Positions 35,217 to 43,648 are shown, counted from the first letter of the stretch. The stretch is DNA of 47,078 nucleotides from Fidelibacterota bacterium (GCA_018650795.1 JABIFG010000192.1:1-47078); one strand, 5' to 3'. Translations and numbers: made by a program. Notes: generated by a model not told the origin, from the letters alone.

Positions 35217-35849
35217 CTGAAACATACCTGCCTTGCAATCGTCTTTGTCGCGCTGAATTTGACAGCTCAGAACATGACACCCCTGGATTCAATTTATGCT
35301 CAGGACTCCCTTACCTTGGGGCAAAAAATGATCCTGAAACCGATTCAAACTTGGCAACATTTTAGCTATGGACAGCCTGGATTAAACTGTCAATTCCAAA
35401 AATCATGCTCAAACTATATGGTTGATGCAATACTGGAAAAGGGGGCTCTTCAGGGAGCGATTATGGGGACGGATCGACTCGTCCGCTGTAACACTGCAGC
35501 ACGGCATTACCACTTACAGCTCCCCAATTCAAGCATCCAGTATGATGGTCGGCTGGTTGATCCTCTTGACTGGGCAAGAGAGCCAAAACCAGGTAAAAGC
35601 CTACTGCTAGCGACCACACTATCCATTGTACCAGGTTTGGGTCGAGCATATGCCGGGCATCCGGTTGACGGTCTATTCAGTTTTCTGCTTGTAGCTGGCT
35701 TCGCCTATAACACCTATACTCACAACCAGGCAGAGAACTCCATTCGAACCGGGATAAATGCCAGTTTTATGACCCTCTTTTGGCTGGCCGATTTTTATGG
35801 TGCTTACCGCACCGCAAAAATGGTCCCACCCAAAAATACACATCCCTGA
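35217..35849 (+). CDS. YidD-like (haemolytic domain) protein with signal peptide; apparent CUG start
   Basis: The core is a YidD domain: CQFQKSCSNYMVDAILEKGALQGAIMGTDRLVRCN corresponds to the family's 'CRFxPSCSxYxxxAIxxhGxxkGxxxxxxRixRC'. The usual ORF call begins at TTG 35259, but the frame is open back to a TGA at 35211. Codons from CTG at 35217 encode a signal-like segment (KHTCLAIVFVALNLTAQ), with AGAAGG (35205-35210) six bases before it. After the YidD part, about 70 residues hold two hydrophobic helices (LLLATTLSIVPGLGRAYAG and LFSFLLVAGFAYNTYTHN), which recall TM2-like or DUF5683-like tails. Canonical YidD is cytosolic-side and sits between rnpA and yidC; neither is here. So this is an exported YidD relative. 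Confidence 0.75.
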   Translation: MKHTCLAIVFVALNLTAQNMTPLDSIYAQDSLTLGQKMILKPIQTWQHFSYGQPGLNCQFQKSCSNYMVDAILEKGALQGAIMGTDRLVRCNTAARHYHLQLPNSSIQYDGRLVDPLDWAREPKPGKSLLLATTLSIVPGLGRAYAGHPVDGLFSFLLVAGFAYNTYTHNQAENSIRTGINASFMTLFWLADFYGAYRTAKMVPPKNTHP

Positions 35850-35995
35850 TTTATTACCATCAATTTTCACAAGATACTATATCACGTAGATATGCAGTAT
35901 TGAATTGGTAAGCTGTTTCAGATAGATTATTGCTCTCAAATTGAATGGCTAAATTGAGCTCACATCTACTAAGGGAATTCTTACAGAGAGGAACC

Positions 35996-37258
35996 ATGCA
36001 AACTCCAAAAAGCATCCAAATATTTGCTATACTAATACTCATCGTATTCGTTCTAATTGCTTGTACCAGCAACCCATATGTAAAGAAAATCCCCAAGGAG
36101 CAGTACGTTGTCATGCTTTCACTGGATGGTTGTCGCTGGGATTATCCGCAAATGGCAAATATGCCAAACCTGGAAGCCATTGCACGCGAGGGTGTCAAGC
36201 TTGAGTCTTTACAGCCAGCTTTCCCCAGCAAAACCTTCCCGAATCACTATAGTATAGCAACCGGTCTCTATCCCGATAATCATGGTATTGTGCAAAACAC
36301 ATTCTACGACCCTGATATGGACGCATACTACAAGATTCGAGATCGGGATGCTGTCGAGAATGGGGATTTTTATGGGGGAGAACCCATTTGGGTTACCGCT
36401 GAAAAACAGGGTCTAAAAACTGGTTCATTTTACTGGGTGGGCAGCGAAGCTCCGGTATCGGGCACCTATCCTTCCCGCTGGAAAAAATATAACCACACTT
36501 TCCCCTATGAAGCTCGCGTGGATAGTGTTATCGCATGGTTATCTCTACCCAAAGATCAACGTCCCCGCCTTATCACCTGGTATTACCCTGAACCAGATGG
36601 TGTTGGACACAAATTCAGCCCAGAGAGTGAAGAGGTCAAAGCCAAACTCGAATATCTGGATAGTCTGATTGGGGATTTCCGCCACAAACTTGCCCAGTTG
36701 CCCATCGCTAATCAGGTCAATGTGATCGTTACATCAGATCATGGTATGGCCCGCACATCAGGCGACAAAATAATTTACTTCGACGACTATATCCAACCAG
36801 CCTGGATAGATACTGCGTTGGGTAGCAATCCTATCTGGATGTTTGATGCAATGCCTGAGTATCTGGATTCTGTCTACCTGAACCTCCAGCGTGCAGAGCA
36901 TCTGCAAGTATGGAAACGAGATAGTATCCCGGACGCTTTGCATTACGGAAGTCATCCCCGCGTCATGGATATCGTAGCCGCACCTGATCTTCATTGGAGT
37001 GTCGGTTGGAGAGCCCGAGAGTACCCCTCGGATTATGTAGGTGGAACCCATGGTTATGACCCACGCTATAAGGACATGCATGCCATCTTCTATGCTAGCG
37101 GTCCTGCATTTAAGCACGGCTACGTCCACCCCACTGTAGAGAATGTTAACATTTATCCCCTCATCGCAAAAATATTGAACCTCAAGCCAGCAGAAACCGA
37201 TGGGAAACTGGAAAATGTCAGCCGGATGTTGAAACCAAAAATGCTGATCGACGACTAA
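35996..37258 (+). CDS. Ectonucleotide pyrophosphatase/phosphodiesterase-like lipoprotein
   Basis: 420 residues from the ATG at 35996, supported by AGAGAGGA and by a lipoprotein signal ending in LIACTSN. It belongs to the alkaline phosphatase superfamily, ENPP branch: the metal Asp is in MLSLDGCRWDY, the Thr/Ser nucleophile region is PAFPSKTFPNHYSIATGLYPDNHGI, and further ligands are in YYPEPDGVGHKF, VTSDHGMA and the late histidine in GGTHGYDPRYKDMHAIFYASGPAFK. These enzymes hydrolyse phosphodiester or pyrophosphate bonds in nucleotides or lipids using two zinc ions. It faces the periplasm or outside. It is first in a tight four-gene unit. Confidence 0.93.
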   Translation: MQTPKSIQIFAILILIVFVLIACTSNPYVKKIPKEQYVVMLSLDGCRWDYPQMANMPNLEAIAREGVKLESLQPAFPSKTFPNHYSIATGLYPDNHGIVQNTFYDPDMDAYYKIRDRDAVENGDFYGGEPIWVTAEKQGLKTGSFYWVGSEAPVSGTYPSRWKKYNHTFPYEARVDSVIAWLSLPKDQRPRLITWYYPEPDGVGHKFSPESEEVKAKLEYLDSLIGDFRHKLAQLPIANQVNVIVTSDHGMARTSGDKIIYFDDYIQPAWIDTALGSNPIWMFDAMPEYLDSVYLNLQRAEHLQVWKRDSIPDALHYGSHPRVMDIVAAPDLHWSVGWRAREYPSDYVGGTHGYDPRYKDMHAIFYASGPAFKHGYVHPTVENVNIYPLIAKILNLKPAETDGKLENVSRMLKPKMLIDD

Positions 37259-37260
37259 GC

Positions 37261-37359
37261 ATGCTGGATCTGGTCTTCCCAGGTGGCTTGTATGTCTTTG
37301 CAGGAGTTGTCGTTCTGCTATTAACCTTCTTTCGATGGATTAACAGGTCAGATCGTTGA
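37261..37359 (+). CDS. 32-residue single-span membrane peptide
   Basis: An ATG three bases after the ENPP-like stop opens a 32-codon frame whose TGA overlaps the next gene's TTG by four bases. The peptide has one hydrophobic helix (LYVFAGVVVLLLTFF) followed by a basic end (RWINRSDR), so it should sit in the inner membrane with the C-terminus in the cytoplasm. The perfect fit between two coupled genes is the main evidence that it is translated. The function is unknown; such peptides often modulate a neighbouring membrane protein. Confidence 0.65.
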   Translation: MLDLVFPGGLYVFAGVVVLLLTFFRWINRSDR

Positions 37360-39563
37360 TATCATTCAATAGAAATATTGTGCGTTTTATTTTGCTCTCT
37401 GCAGGCGTTGTGATAGGACTCAATTCATGTTTTATCTCTGATTGGCAACTCAAGGAATACTTACGACCCATCCGAAAAATCCTCAACAAAGAGCGCAGCT
37501 ATTGGACAGATAAAATTGAGTATAAAGGTGAGGCTGGAACAGAAATTGTTTATTATAAAAATGGGCGACCTGCGCTGGAACGCCTCTTTGATGAGAATGG
37601 CTTCCTCATAATCATCAAATATCTGGGAAGGGATGGTCATCCTCTAAGATCAGATTCTCTGGTGTATGCCGGTGAGGAGCTTATTGGCGGCTACTACTTT
37701 TCAGAACCGGAGCATCAACTTCAGTTGCGATTCTTAAGCTATAAACAACAGGGGCAATTAAGTCAACGCTCTTGGTACGGTAAGATGGATGAATTGTTGA
37801 GTCGTGAATTCTTTCTCTTTGATCGGAATGGCTATCGACGCATGCGGATGATTTTTGATGGCAATGATTCACTACTTTATACAGAAGCTTTCAGACGGGG
37901 CTCAGATGAATTGGAGCTGCAAAATACCTACAGCATTTCTGGGCGTCTCGCTAACCAGACAATCTACGATGCTGGCAAATCCCCTTATAAATACGATTTC
38001 AACCCCAGGGGTGAAGTCACTCGAATTTCTGAATTATTTCCAGATGGAAATCCAGCCTGGTCAAGTGATCTTTTCTATAATTCCAGGGGAATTGTGGAGC
38101 GAAGTAACTTCAGTGTGGATGGACGTTTTCTATTCACCCGTGGAGGTGATCTTGAACTTTTTAAGCACTCTTTACGATCCTGGAAACACCCAGCTTCACC
38201 CAGCCAGCTTCAGCACATTGTGAAATTCAATCATCGCAGCCCCTTCGTCGAAGAAATTACCAATGAGAATTCGACTTCAAAAATTATTGAATATCGATTA
38301 CCCAGGAGCGGAGCCATTTTTAAACGCTCAGTCCTTGGAGAAATGAATCAAGTACTTCGAGATAGTATCTATTCAAATCAAAATGGATTTTTTCCAGCTG
38401 CAGTCAGGCAATTTAACCATGAGGGTCTTATCTCTGATGAGGTAACCTATGATCTGGATGGTAAAGCGAAATGGCTGCACACCTGGTTTAGGGACGATCA
38501 GGATAGAGTTATCCGAGAAGAACTCTCAGCGCTCCCGGATACCTTCACATCAGCAGTGAGTCGATTCTATGATACCTTTAACTTACCTGCATTTACAGAG
38601 AGCTTTTCTTCCCCCGACTCCTTTGATGGTACCTGGGTGTTTTACCACGGTGGTGGTATCAATAAAACCCTGTTTTACAATAACCAGTTTGACCTGAATG
38701 AGTCGTGGCTCCTCCGCCCTGGTGGCGATACAACAGGTCATTCAACATTTGAGCGGGTTGACTATATCAGGGTTGAGTCGAAGTATGGGTTGCATGATAC
38801 ACTCTTGTCACAACACCGATTCACCAATGATGGTTTGTTAAGCTGGGAGCTATTCTTTGACACTGAGAAGCGTATTGATAAGGAAGTCCATAGTAAGAAG
38901 GATGGATCAATTTACCGGGAAGTCACCTACGATCACCTCAACCGGAGCATCACCAGTACCACCTATGCACCGATAGGTTTTGGGGATAGTACCTCAGCTG
39001 GACAATTCAAGGGTGACCTGACTTCTCGCGTGGTTTCTAAATTGAACGGGCAAGGTAAAAGCATCCAGATTATTTCTTATAATTCCAGTGGCGAAACCGA
39101 CTGGGAAAAGCGCAATGCCTATCGAGGTGGCAAGCTTTTAAAATCTGCTCAATTAGATCCTGGAGGTAAACCTGTATTTATTTCCAATTACACCCATAAT
39201 GACGAAGGACAAGTGCTTACCGAAACAGCCCTGGACAAGAACGGTGATCTCGTTCATACCATCGAAAACCAGTATAATGATGAGAACCAACTCATCTGGA
39301 AGACCTTTGCATCCACGCTATCGGGTACTGCGAGTGCAAATAGATACTATTATGATGAACTCAATCGTCTGCAAAGAGATGAGATCATTACAGACAGCAG
39401 ATTTATTGAGGCCGTGGAATATGAATATTTTTCAGAATACTATCTGAGAATGGCCACCCACTATTCGCCTGAAGGCGATATCATTCGCAAAGAAGTTGAG
39501 AATTATTTTGCCGAAAATGTTTTTGCTGCTGACTCAAGCAAAGACAATAAAGGAAACAACTAA
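37356..39563 (+). CDS. Large repeat-rich lipoprotein (YD/MORN-like repeats)
   Basis: 735 residues with a TTG start overlapping the preceding peptide's stop. The signal MISFNRNIVRFILLSAGVVIGLNSC has a lipobox cysteine at residue 25. The mature protein is built from many diverged repeats of about 20-25 residues of the type 'GxxxRxxxYxxxGxxxWxxxxxY', e.g. YYYDELNRLQRDEIITD, YNSSGETDWEKRNAYRGGKLL and YNDENQLIWKTF. These resemble YD/RHS or YwqK-type toothed beta-sheets. It lacks an RHS core cleavage motif or toxin tip, so a structural or carbohydrate-binding role is more likely than a toxin. The serine-hydrolase gene starts on the next base after its stop. Confidence 0.75.
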   Translation: MISFNRNIVRFILLSAGVVIGLNSCFISDWQLKEYLRPIRKILNKERSYWTDKIEYKGEAGTEIVYYKNGRPALERLFDENGFLIIIKYLGRDGHPLRSDSLVYAGEELIGGYYFSEPEHQLQLRFLSYKQQGQLSQRSWYGKMDELLSREFFLFDRNGYRRMRMIFDGNDSLLYTEAFRRGSDELELQNTYSISGRLANQTIYDAGKSPYKYDFNPRGEVTRISELFPDGNPAWSSDLFYNSRGIVERSNFSVDGRFLFTRGGDLELFKHSLRSWKHPASPSQLQHIVKFNHRSPFVEEITNENSTSKIIEYRLPRSGAIFKRSVLGEMNQVLRDSIYSNQNGFFPAAVRQFNHEGLISDEVTYDLDGKAKWLHTWFRDDQDRVIREELSALPDTFTSAVSRFYDTFNLPAFTESFSSPDSFDGTWVFYHGGGINKTLFYNNQFDLNESWLLRPGGDTTGHSTFERVDYIRVESKYGLHDTLLSQHRFTNDGLLSWELFFDTEKRIDKEVHSKKDGSIYREVTYDHLNRSITSTTYAPIGFGDSTSAGQFKGDLTSRVVSKLNGQGKSIQIISYNSSGETDWEKRNAYRGGKLLKSAQLDPGGKPVFISNYTHNDEGQVLTETALDKNGDLVHTIENQYNDENQLIWKTFASTLSGTASANRYYYDELNRLQRDEIITDSRFIEAVEYEYFSEYYLRMATHYSPEGDIIRKEVENYFAENVFAADSSKDNKGNN

Positions 39564-40478
39564 ATGAAAAAAATCTGGCTTATTTCTATTAACCTCATTG
39601 TCGTGCTTGGTTTTATCTCTTGCTCAGGCTTGAAACCAGCAGAAGAGATCGAAGTTCCCCATGAAGTGGGTATTGCCTATATGAATCTGGAGACCGGAGA
39701 AATTCTAGCTTATAATGCCCACGAACTTTTCCTCGCAGCCAGCACGATGAAAACCCCAGTCATGTTCCAGCTATTCAAAATGAGAGACAAAGGTATCATC
39801 GATTTGAATAGTGAAATTCCAGTCATTAATCAATTCACCAGTATTGTCGATGGCACTTTATACAGCCTGCCCATTGAATCAGAAAAAGATGATATTCTAT
39901 ACCCCCAACTCGATAATAATATCAGTTTTTATGACATCATGGAGAAGATGATCACCCATAGCAGTAATCTGGCTACAAATATCTTAATGGAATACACCGG
40001 AGCAGATTCAATTGGGGCTACCATGCGGGAAATTGAGGCAGATGGTGTCCTGGTCATGCGTGGTGTTGAAGATCTCAAAGCATACAATTTGGGGTTAAAC
40101 AATGTGACTTCAGCTTATGGAATGATGAAGGTCATGGAGGCGGTTTACAACTCGGAGCTGGTTGCTGATTCTTCACGGCATGAGATGCAGGAAATTCTTA
40201 AGCGTCAACACTATAATACAATGATACCTGCAGGACTGCCCGGAGATGTCATTGTCGCGCACAAAACTGGCTCAATCACGCATATTGCCCATGATGCCGC
40301 CCTGGTTTATCCTCCTGATTTACCTCCATTTGTATTGGTTATTTTGACACGTGGTTGGGATGATCACGCCTCTGCGCAAAAAGTGGGTGCTCGCATAAGC
40401 TCGAAAGTCTATGAATACCATCAGGGTTTGTTGGAACGGACTGATATTGCTATCCCTGATCTACTGAAGGATAAATAA
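39564..40478 (+). CDS. Class A beta-lactamase-fold serine hydrolase, lipoprotein
   Basis: 304 residues with a lipoprotein signal (MKKIWLISINLIVVLGFISC, Cys20). Active-site elements are STMK at 60-63 (SxxK), SSN in MITHSSNLATNIL (SDN-like), GVEDLK where the omega-loop glutamate would lie, and HKTGS (KTG). The family is beta-lactamase2, which includes true class A enzymes and D,D-peptidase-like or unassigned hydrolases. Several class A omega-loop positions differ, so resistance should not be assumed. It directly abuts the preceding gene and ends the four-gene unit. A periplasmic role in wall or peptide hydrolysis is a reasonable inference. Confidence 0.88.
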   Translation: MKKIWLISINLIVVLGFISCSGLKPAEEIEVPHEVGIAYMNLETGEILAYNAHELFLAASTMKTPVMFQLFKMRDKGIIDLNSEIPVINQFTSIVDGTLYSLPIESEKDDILYPQLDNNISFYDIMEKMITHSSNLATNILMEYTGADSIGATMREIEADGVLVMRGVEDLKAYNLGLNNVTSAYGMMKVMEAVYNSELVADSSRHEMQEILKRQHYNTMIPAGLPGDVIVAHKTGSITHIAHDAALVYPPDLPPFVLVILTRGWDDHASAQKVGARISSKVYEYHQGLLERTDIAIPDLLKDK

Positions 40479-40557
40479 TCCTCTTTAATCCGCTGAGCTC
40501 TTCTACTAAAAACCTGACAAAAACCACGAATTACGAACTGGCACCAAGAGGTGCAAA

Positions 40558-41361
40558 ATGTTATATACAGCAATGGTAAATCTACATACACTAGCAGCCG
40601 ATGCCGCCCAAAAAGCAGGCCAGATTCTGCTCAAATATTACAAAAATACCTATGAGATTCATGATAAAGGATATCATAACCCAGTTACGACAGCCGACCA
40701 TGAGGCTGATGCCTTTTTAAAGCAATTTCTCATGGAGGCAACCCCGGAATACGGGTGGTTGTCCGAAGAAACTGTAGACTCCCCGGAGCGTCTGGATAAA
40801 GAGTTTGTCTGGATTGTGGATCCCCTTGATGGGACCAAGGAATTTATCGAAGGAATCCCTCATTTTGTGACCTCCATCGGCTTGGCCCAAAATGGAATCC
40901 CCATACTGGGTGTTCTCTACAATCCTGTCACTGAAGAACTCATCAGAACAGACCAGGATGGTGTGGTCTGGTATCAGGATCAAAAAGCCGTGCTTTGCCA
41001 GGAGACCCTATTAAAGGATGTTGGCTGTTTAAACAGTCGTTCTGAAACTCGACGCGGACTCTGGAAACCCTGGGCTAACGAGTTTAAAGAATTAATTCCC
41101 ATCGGGAGCGTTGCCTACAAACTTGGATTGGTTGCAGCGGGTCAACAGGATTTCTTTGTCACCTTACGCCCCAAAAACGAATGGGATGTCTGTGCAGGCC
41201 ATGCTCTGCTAAAAGGGCTTGGTGGAACCATGAAAACCATTACCGGAGCTGAAATATCATACAACCAGCCAGACACCATTATCAAACCAGGCATGACAGG
41301 CGGTAATAAGGCATTGGTAGAGGCATTTATAAATCGGTATAATGCACGGAAAGGGAAATAG
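40558..41361 (+). CDS. cysQ: CysQ-like 3'(2'),5'-bisphosphate nucleotidase (inositol monophosphatase family)
   Basis: 267 residues. Family metal sites: the DHEADAFLKQFL helix, LSEET (Glu), WIVDPLDGTKEFIEGIPHFVTSIGLA (the DPLDGT motif with the CysQ-typical KEF), and EWDVCAGHALLKGLGG. It would dephosphorylate PAP to AMP with magnesium, relieving inhibition of sulfotransfer and RNA degradation. An inositol-phosphatase role is an alternative that would be interesting beside the lipid operon at the right edge. AGAGGTG precedes the ATG. Its stop is followed one base later by thyX. Confidence 0.85.
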   Translation: MLYTAMVNLHTLAADAAQKAGQILLKYYKNTYEIHDKGYHNPVTTADHEADAFLKQFLMEATPEYGWLSEETVDSPERLDKEFVWIVDPLDGTKEFIEGIPHFVTSIGLAQNGIPILGVLYNPVTEELIRTDQDGVVWYQDQKAVLCQETLLKDVGCLNSRSETRRGLWKPWANEFKELIPIGSVAYKLGLVAAGQQDFFVTLRPKNEWDVCAGHALLKGLGGTMKTITGAEISYNQPDTIIKPGMTGGNKALVEAFINRYNARKGK

Positions 41362-41362
41362 A

Positions 41363-42064
41363 ATGAGTAATGATTCAAAGCAATTCGAAGCATTTGATGT
41401 CCTCGGTGATGAGATCAGTTTTGTTCGTCTTATCAACACCATGGGATCAGATGTAGAAATTGTTAATGGAGCCAGAGTTTCATTTGGAAAACGTCGTGAA
41501 GAATTGGATGAGAAAGATAAAGTCCTTATTCAATATCTTGCAGATGAACGGCACACCTCCCCTTTTGAGCATGTCGCCTTCACCTTCCATATTAAATGCC
41601 CTCTATTCGTGACCCGCCAATGGCACCGTCATCGCACCTGGTCATATAATGAGATCAGTCGCCGCTATACTTCTATGAACCTTGAGTTCTATGTCCCCAA
41701 AGCTTACCGTCAGCAGGCCGAAACCAATCGTCAGGCCAGCACAGATGAGCTACTCGAGGAGACAAAAGATGGAAAGAATCTTCATGATCTTGTGAATGCA
41801 CATACTACAGGTGCTTTCGAATTTTATGAAGATTTGATCAAGCAGGGTGTCGCCCGAGAGCAAGCCAGAATGGTGCTTCCTCAAAACATGTATACTGAGA
41901 TGTATGCTACTGTAAATCTCCACAATTTGATCCACTTTGTTGAACTACGAATTCACCCAGGTGCACAATGGGAAATTCAACAGTATGCTCTTAAACTTCT
42001 AGATCTGGCTGAGGAAGCTGCTCCATATGCCATCAAAGCCATCCGCAAAGCAAGAAACTGGTAG
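41363..42064 (+). CDS. thyX: Flavin-dependent thymidylate synthase
   Basis: 233 residues from the ATG at 41363, which directly follows the cysQ stop; the in-frame ATG at 41342 lies inside cysQ. The ThyX signature RHRTWSYNEIS sits at residues 89-99, followed by RRYTSMN. Other family elements: ARVSFGKRREELDEKDKVLIQYLADERHTSPFEH near the start, and REQARMVLPQNMYTEMYATVNLHNLIHFVELR near the end with the catalytic and FAD-contacting residues. It makes dTMP from dUMP using methylenetetrahydrofolate, FAD and NADPH. This implies that the organism may lack ThyA. The 47-residue peptide gene follows nine bases later. Confidence 0.97.
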   Translation: MSNDSKQFEAFDVLGDEISFVRLINTMGSDVEIVNGARVSFGKRREELDEKDKVLIQYLADERHTSPFEHVAFTFHIKCPLFVTRQWHRHRTWSYNEISRRYTSMNLEFYVPKAYRQQAETNRQASTDELLEETKDGKNLHDLVNAHTTGAFEFYEDLIKQGVAREQARMVLPQNMYTEMYATVNLHNLIHFVELRIHPGAQWEIQQYALKLLDLAEEAAPYAIKAIRKARNW

Positions 42065-42073
42065 GAAACATAT

Positions 42074-42217
42074 ATGGAAACGATTGGATTTGTATTCGGA
42101 TTAGCAGGACTCGCTTTTGCGCTGATTGCCAACTCTCGTCTTAATAAATTAGAAGATAAACTTAAAGAAATTGACGTGCTGGATAAGGATTTTAAATCCG
42201 GTGAAAGAATTTCTTAA
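42074..42217 (+). CDS. 47-residue membrane peptide between thyX and PFK
   Basis: An ATG nine bases after the thyX stop, with AGGAAA upstream, opens a 47-codon frame. The N-terminal hydrophobic span is TIGFVFGLAGLAFALIA. A charged heptad-like helix follows (RLNKLEDKLKEIDVLDKDFKS), suggesting a membrane-anchored coiled coil. It is spaced 38 bp from the PFK gene on the same strand. I do not recognise a family. Composition and placement favour a real gene, but conservation is untested. Confidence 0.6.
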   Translation: METIGFVFGLAGLAFALIANSRLNKLEDKLKEIDVLDKDFKSGERIS

Positions 42218-42255
42218 GAGTAATAGCTCAGCTTTAAAAATGGAGAATATTAAAA

Positions 42256-43509
42256 ATGGCTAAAGCAAATGCCGTATACGCCCAATCAGGGGGTGTCACC
42301 AGTGTCATAAACGGATCTGCCTATGGCGTGATTAAGGCAGCTCAGGAATCTGGGATCATTGACAATATTTATGGTGGTCTCTATGGTATTAATGGAGTAC
42401 TGGAAGAGAATCTGGTTGATATCAGTCAAGAGAGCCCAGCTGATATTGACCGGCTACCCTACACCCCTTCAGCAGCTTTTGGATCCTGCCGCAAAAAGTT
42501 GCCCTCCCTGGAAAAAAACCGTGCCGACTTCGAAAAAATAATTGAAGTGTTCAAAGCTCATGATGTCCGTTACTTCTTTTATAATGGCGGCAACGACTCT
42601 ATGGATACGGCTCACAAGATTTCCCAACTTTCGCATGACATGGGTTATGATGTCACCTGTATTGGTGTACCAAAAACAGTGGATAACGATCTTCCGGTTA
42701 CAGATAACAGCCCTGGATTTGGTTCAGTAGCAAAATACAATGCTGTTTCCCTCCGTGAAGCCTCCTTTGATGTGGCCTCCATGCATCATGATAGTACCAA
42801 GGCTTTTGTCGCGGAGACAATGGGGCGCCACGCTGGTTGGATTGCAGCCTCTACCGCAATGGCCGGAACCAATGAAAATGAAGGTCCCCACATTATTCTG
42901 CTGCCTGAAATTGCTTTCAGAGAAGAGGCTTTCCTGGCCGAAGTTGAGCGTATTCGAGCGAAGGTAGGCTATTGTGTTGTTGCCGTCTCAGAAGGTCTTC
43001 AAAATGCAGAAGGTAAATTTGTCGCTGATGCTGGAACTGTAGATATGTTTGGCCACACTCAATTGGGTGGCGCTGGAGATTTTATCTCCAACCTGATTAA
43101 GAATAAACTGAATATTAAAGTCCATAACGCCTTGCCTGATTATTTCCAACGTTCTGGTCGCCACATTGCATCCAAAACAGATGTTGAGCAGGCTATTGCA
43201 GTTGGAAAAGAGGCCGTTCGACTGGCTGCAGAAGGCCTAAATGGTCAGATGGTAACCATCGTTAGAGATTCGAACACACCCTACTCCTGGTCAGTTGGAC
43301 ATACCGATATTGTTAACATTGCCAACAAGGAAAAGGTGCTTCCTGTGGACTATATTCGCGAGGATGGCTTCCATGTAACTGAGGCATTCCGGACCTATTG
43401 TCAACCCTTGATTGAAGGTGAACTCTGGCCTGATTATTCTGGTGGAATCCCTGTCTACAGCCAACTTTCAAGGAATTTGGTGCCTAAAAAATTAGGCCAG
43501 AATACCTGA
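42256..43509 (+). CDS. pfp: Pyrophosphate-type 6-phosphofructokinase
   Basis: 417 residues. Key segments are AQSGGVTSVINGSAYGVI, FYNGGNDSMDTAHKISQ (GGNDS at 111-115), GVPKTVDNDLPVTDNSPGFGS (PKTVDND at 139-145), AETMGRHAGWIA, and a C-terminal hexose-phosphate site near QRSGRHIASKTD. The Asp in GGxDS and the Lys in PKT are the residues that mark PPi-dependent enzymes, in contrast to GGDGS and PGT of ATP enzymes. The enzyme would interconvert fructose 6-phosphate and fructose 1,6-bisphosphate reversibly using PPi. The usual second Asp in 'GGDDS' is Asn here, a point to check for activity. Confidence 0.93.
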   Translation: MAKANAVYAQSGGVTSVINGSAYGVIKAAQESGIIDNIYGGLYGINGVLEENLVDISQESPADIDRLPYTPSAAFGSCRKKLPSLEKNRADFEKIIEVFKAHDVRYFFYNGGNDSMDTAHKISQLSHDMGYDVTCIGVPKTVDNDLPVTDNSPGFGSVAKYNAVSLREASFDVASMHHDSTKAFVAETMGRHAGWIAASTAMAGTNENEGPHIILLPEIAFREEAFLAEVERIRAKVGYCVVAVSEGLQNAEGKFVADAGTVDMFGHTQLGGAGDFISNLIKNKLNIKVHNALPDYFQRSGRHIASKTDVEQAIAVGKEAVRLAAEGLNGQMVTIVRDSNTPYSWSVGHTDIVNIANKEKVLPVDYIREDGFHVTEAFRTYCQPLIEGELWPDYSGGIPVYSQLSRNLVPKKLGQNT

Positions 43510-43519
43510 TGAAAAGCGT

Positions 43520-43548
43520 TTGGAGTAACATTTCCAACCGTATATATT
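43520..43548 (+). promoter_or_regulatory. Candidate promoter for the tRNA pair
   Basis: TTGGAG (43520-43525), a 17-bp gap and TATATT (43543-43548) precede the tRNA-His gene by 24 bp and lie just past the PFK stop. It is plausible by spacing only. Confidence 0.35.
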
Positions 43549-43572
43549 GACCCGCTTTTTAAAGTATGCATG

Positions 43573-43648
43573 GTGGGCGTAGCTCAGTTGGTAGAGCGCG
43601 CGGTTGTGGTCCGCGTGGTCGTCGGTTCAAGCCCGACCGTTCACCCCA
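43573..43648 (+). tRNA. tRNA-His (GTG)
   Basis: Acceptor GTGGGCG (43573-43579) pairs with CGTTCAC (43638-43644). The anticodon loop in GGTTGTGGTCC reads GTG. The T-arm is GTCGG-TTCAAGC-CCGAC. A G immediately before the acceptor (43572) and a C at the discriminator supply the extra G-1:C73 pair that histidyl-tRNA synthetase requires. CCA is encoded (43646-43648). Confidence 0.96.

Noticed and set aside
37356..39563. RHS/YD polymorphic toxin
   Set aside because: The repeats are YD-like, but no RHS core motif, variable toxin tip or immunity gene follows.
39564..40478. Antibiotic-resistance beta-lactamase
   Set aside because: The fold motifs are present, but the omega-loop differs from characterised class A enzymes and the operon context is envelope-related. 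Only the fold is claimed.
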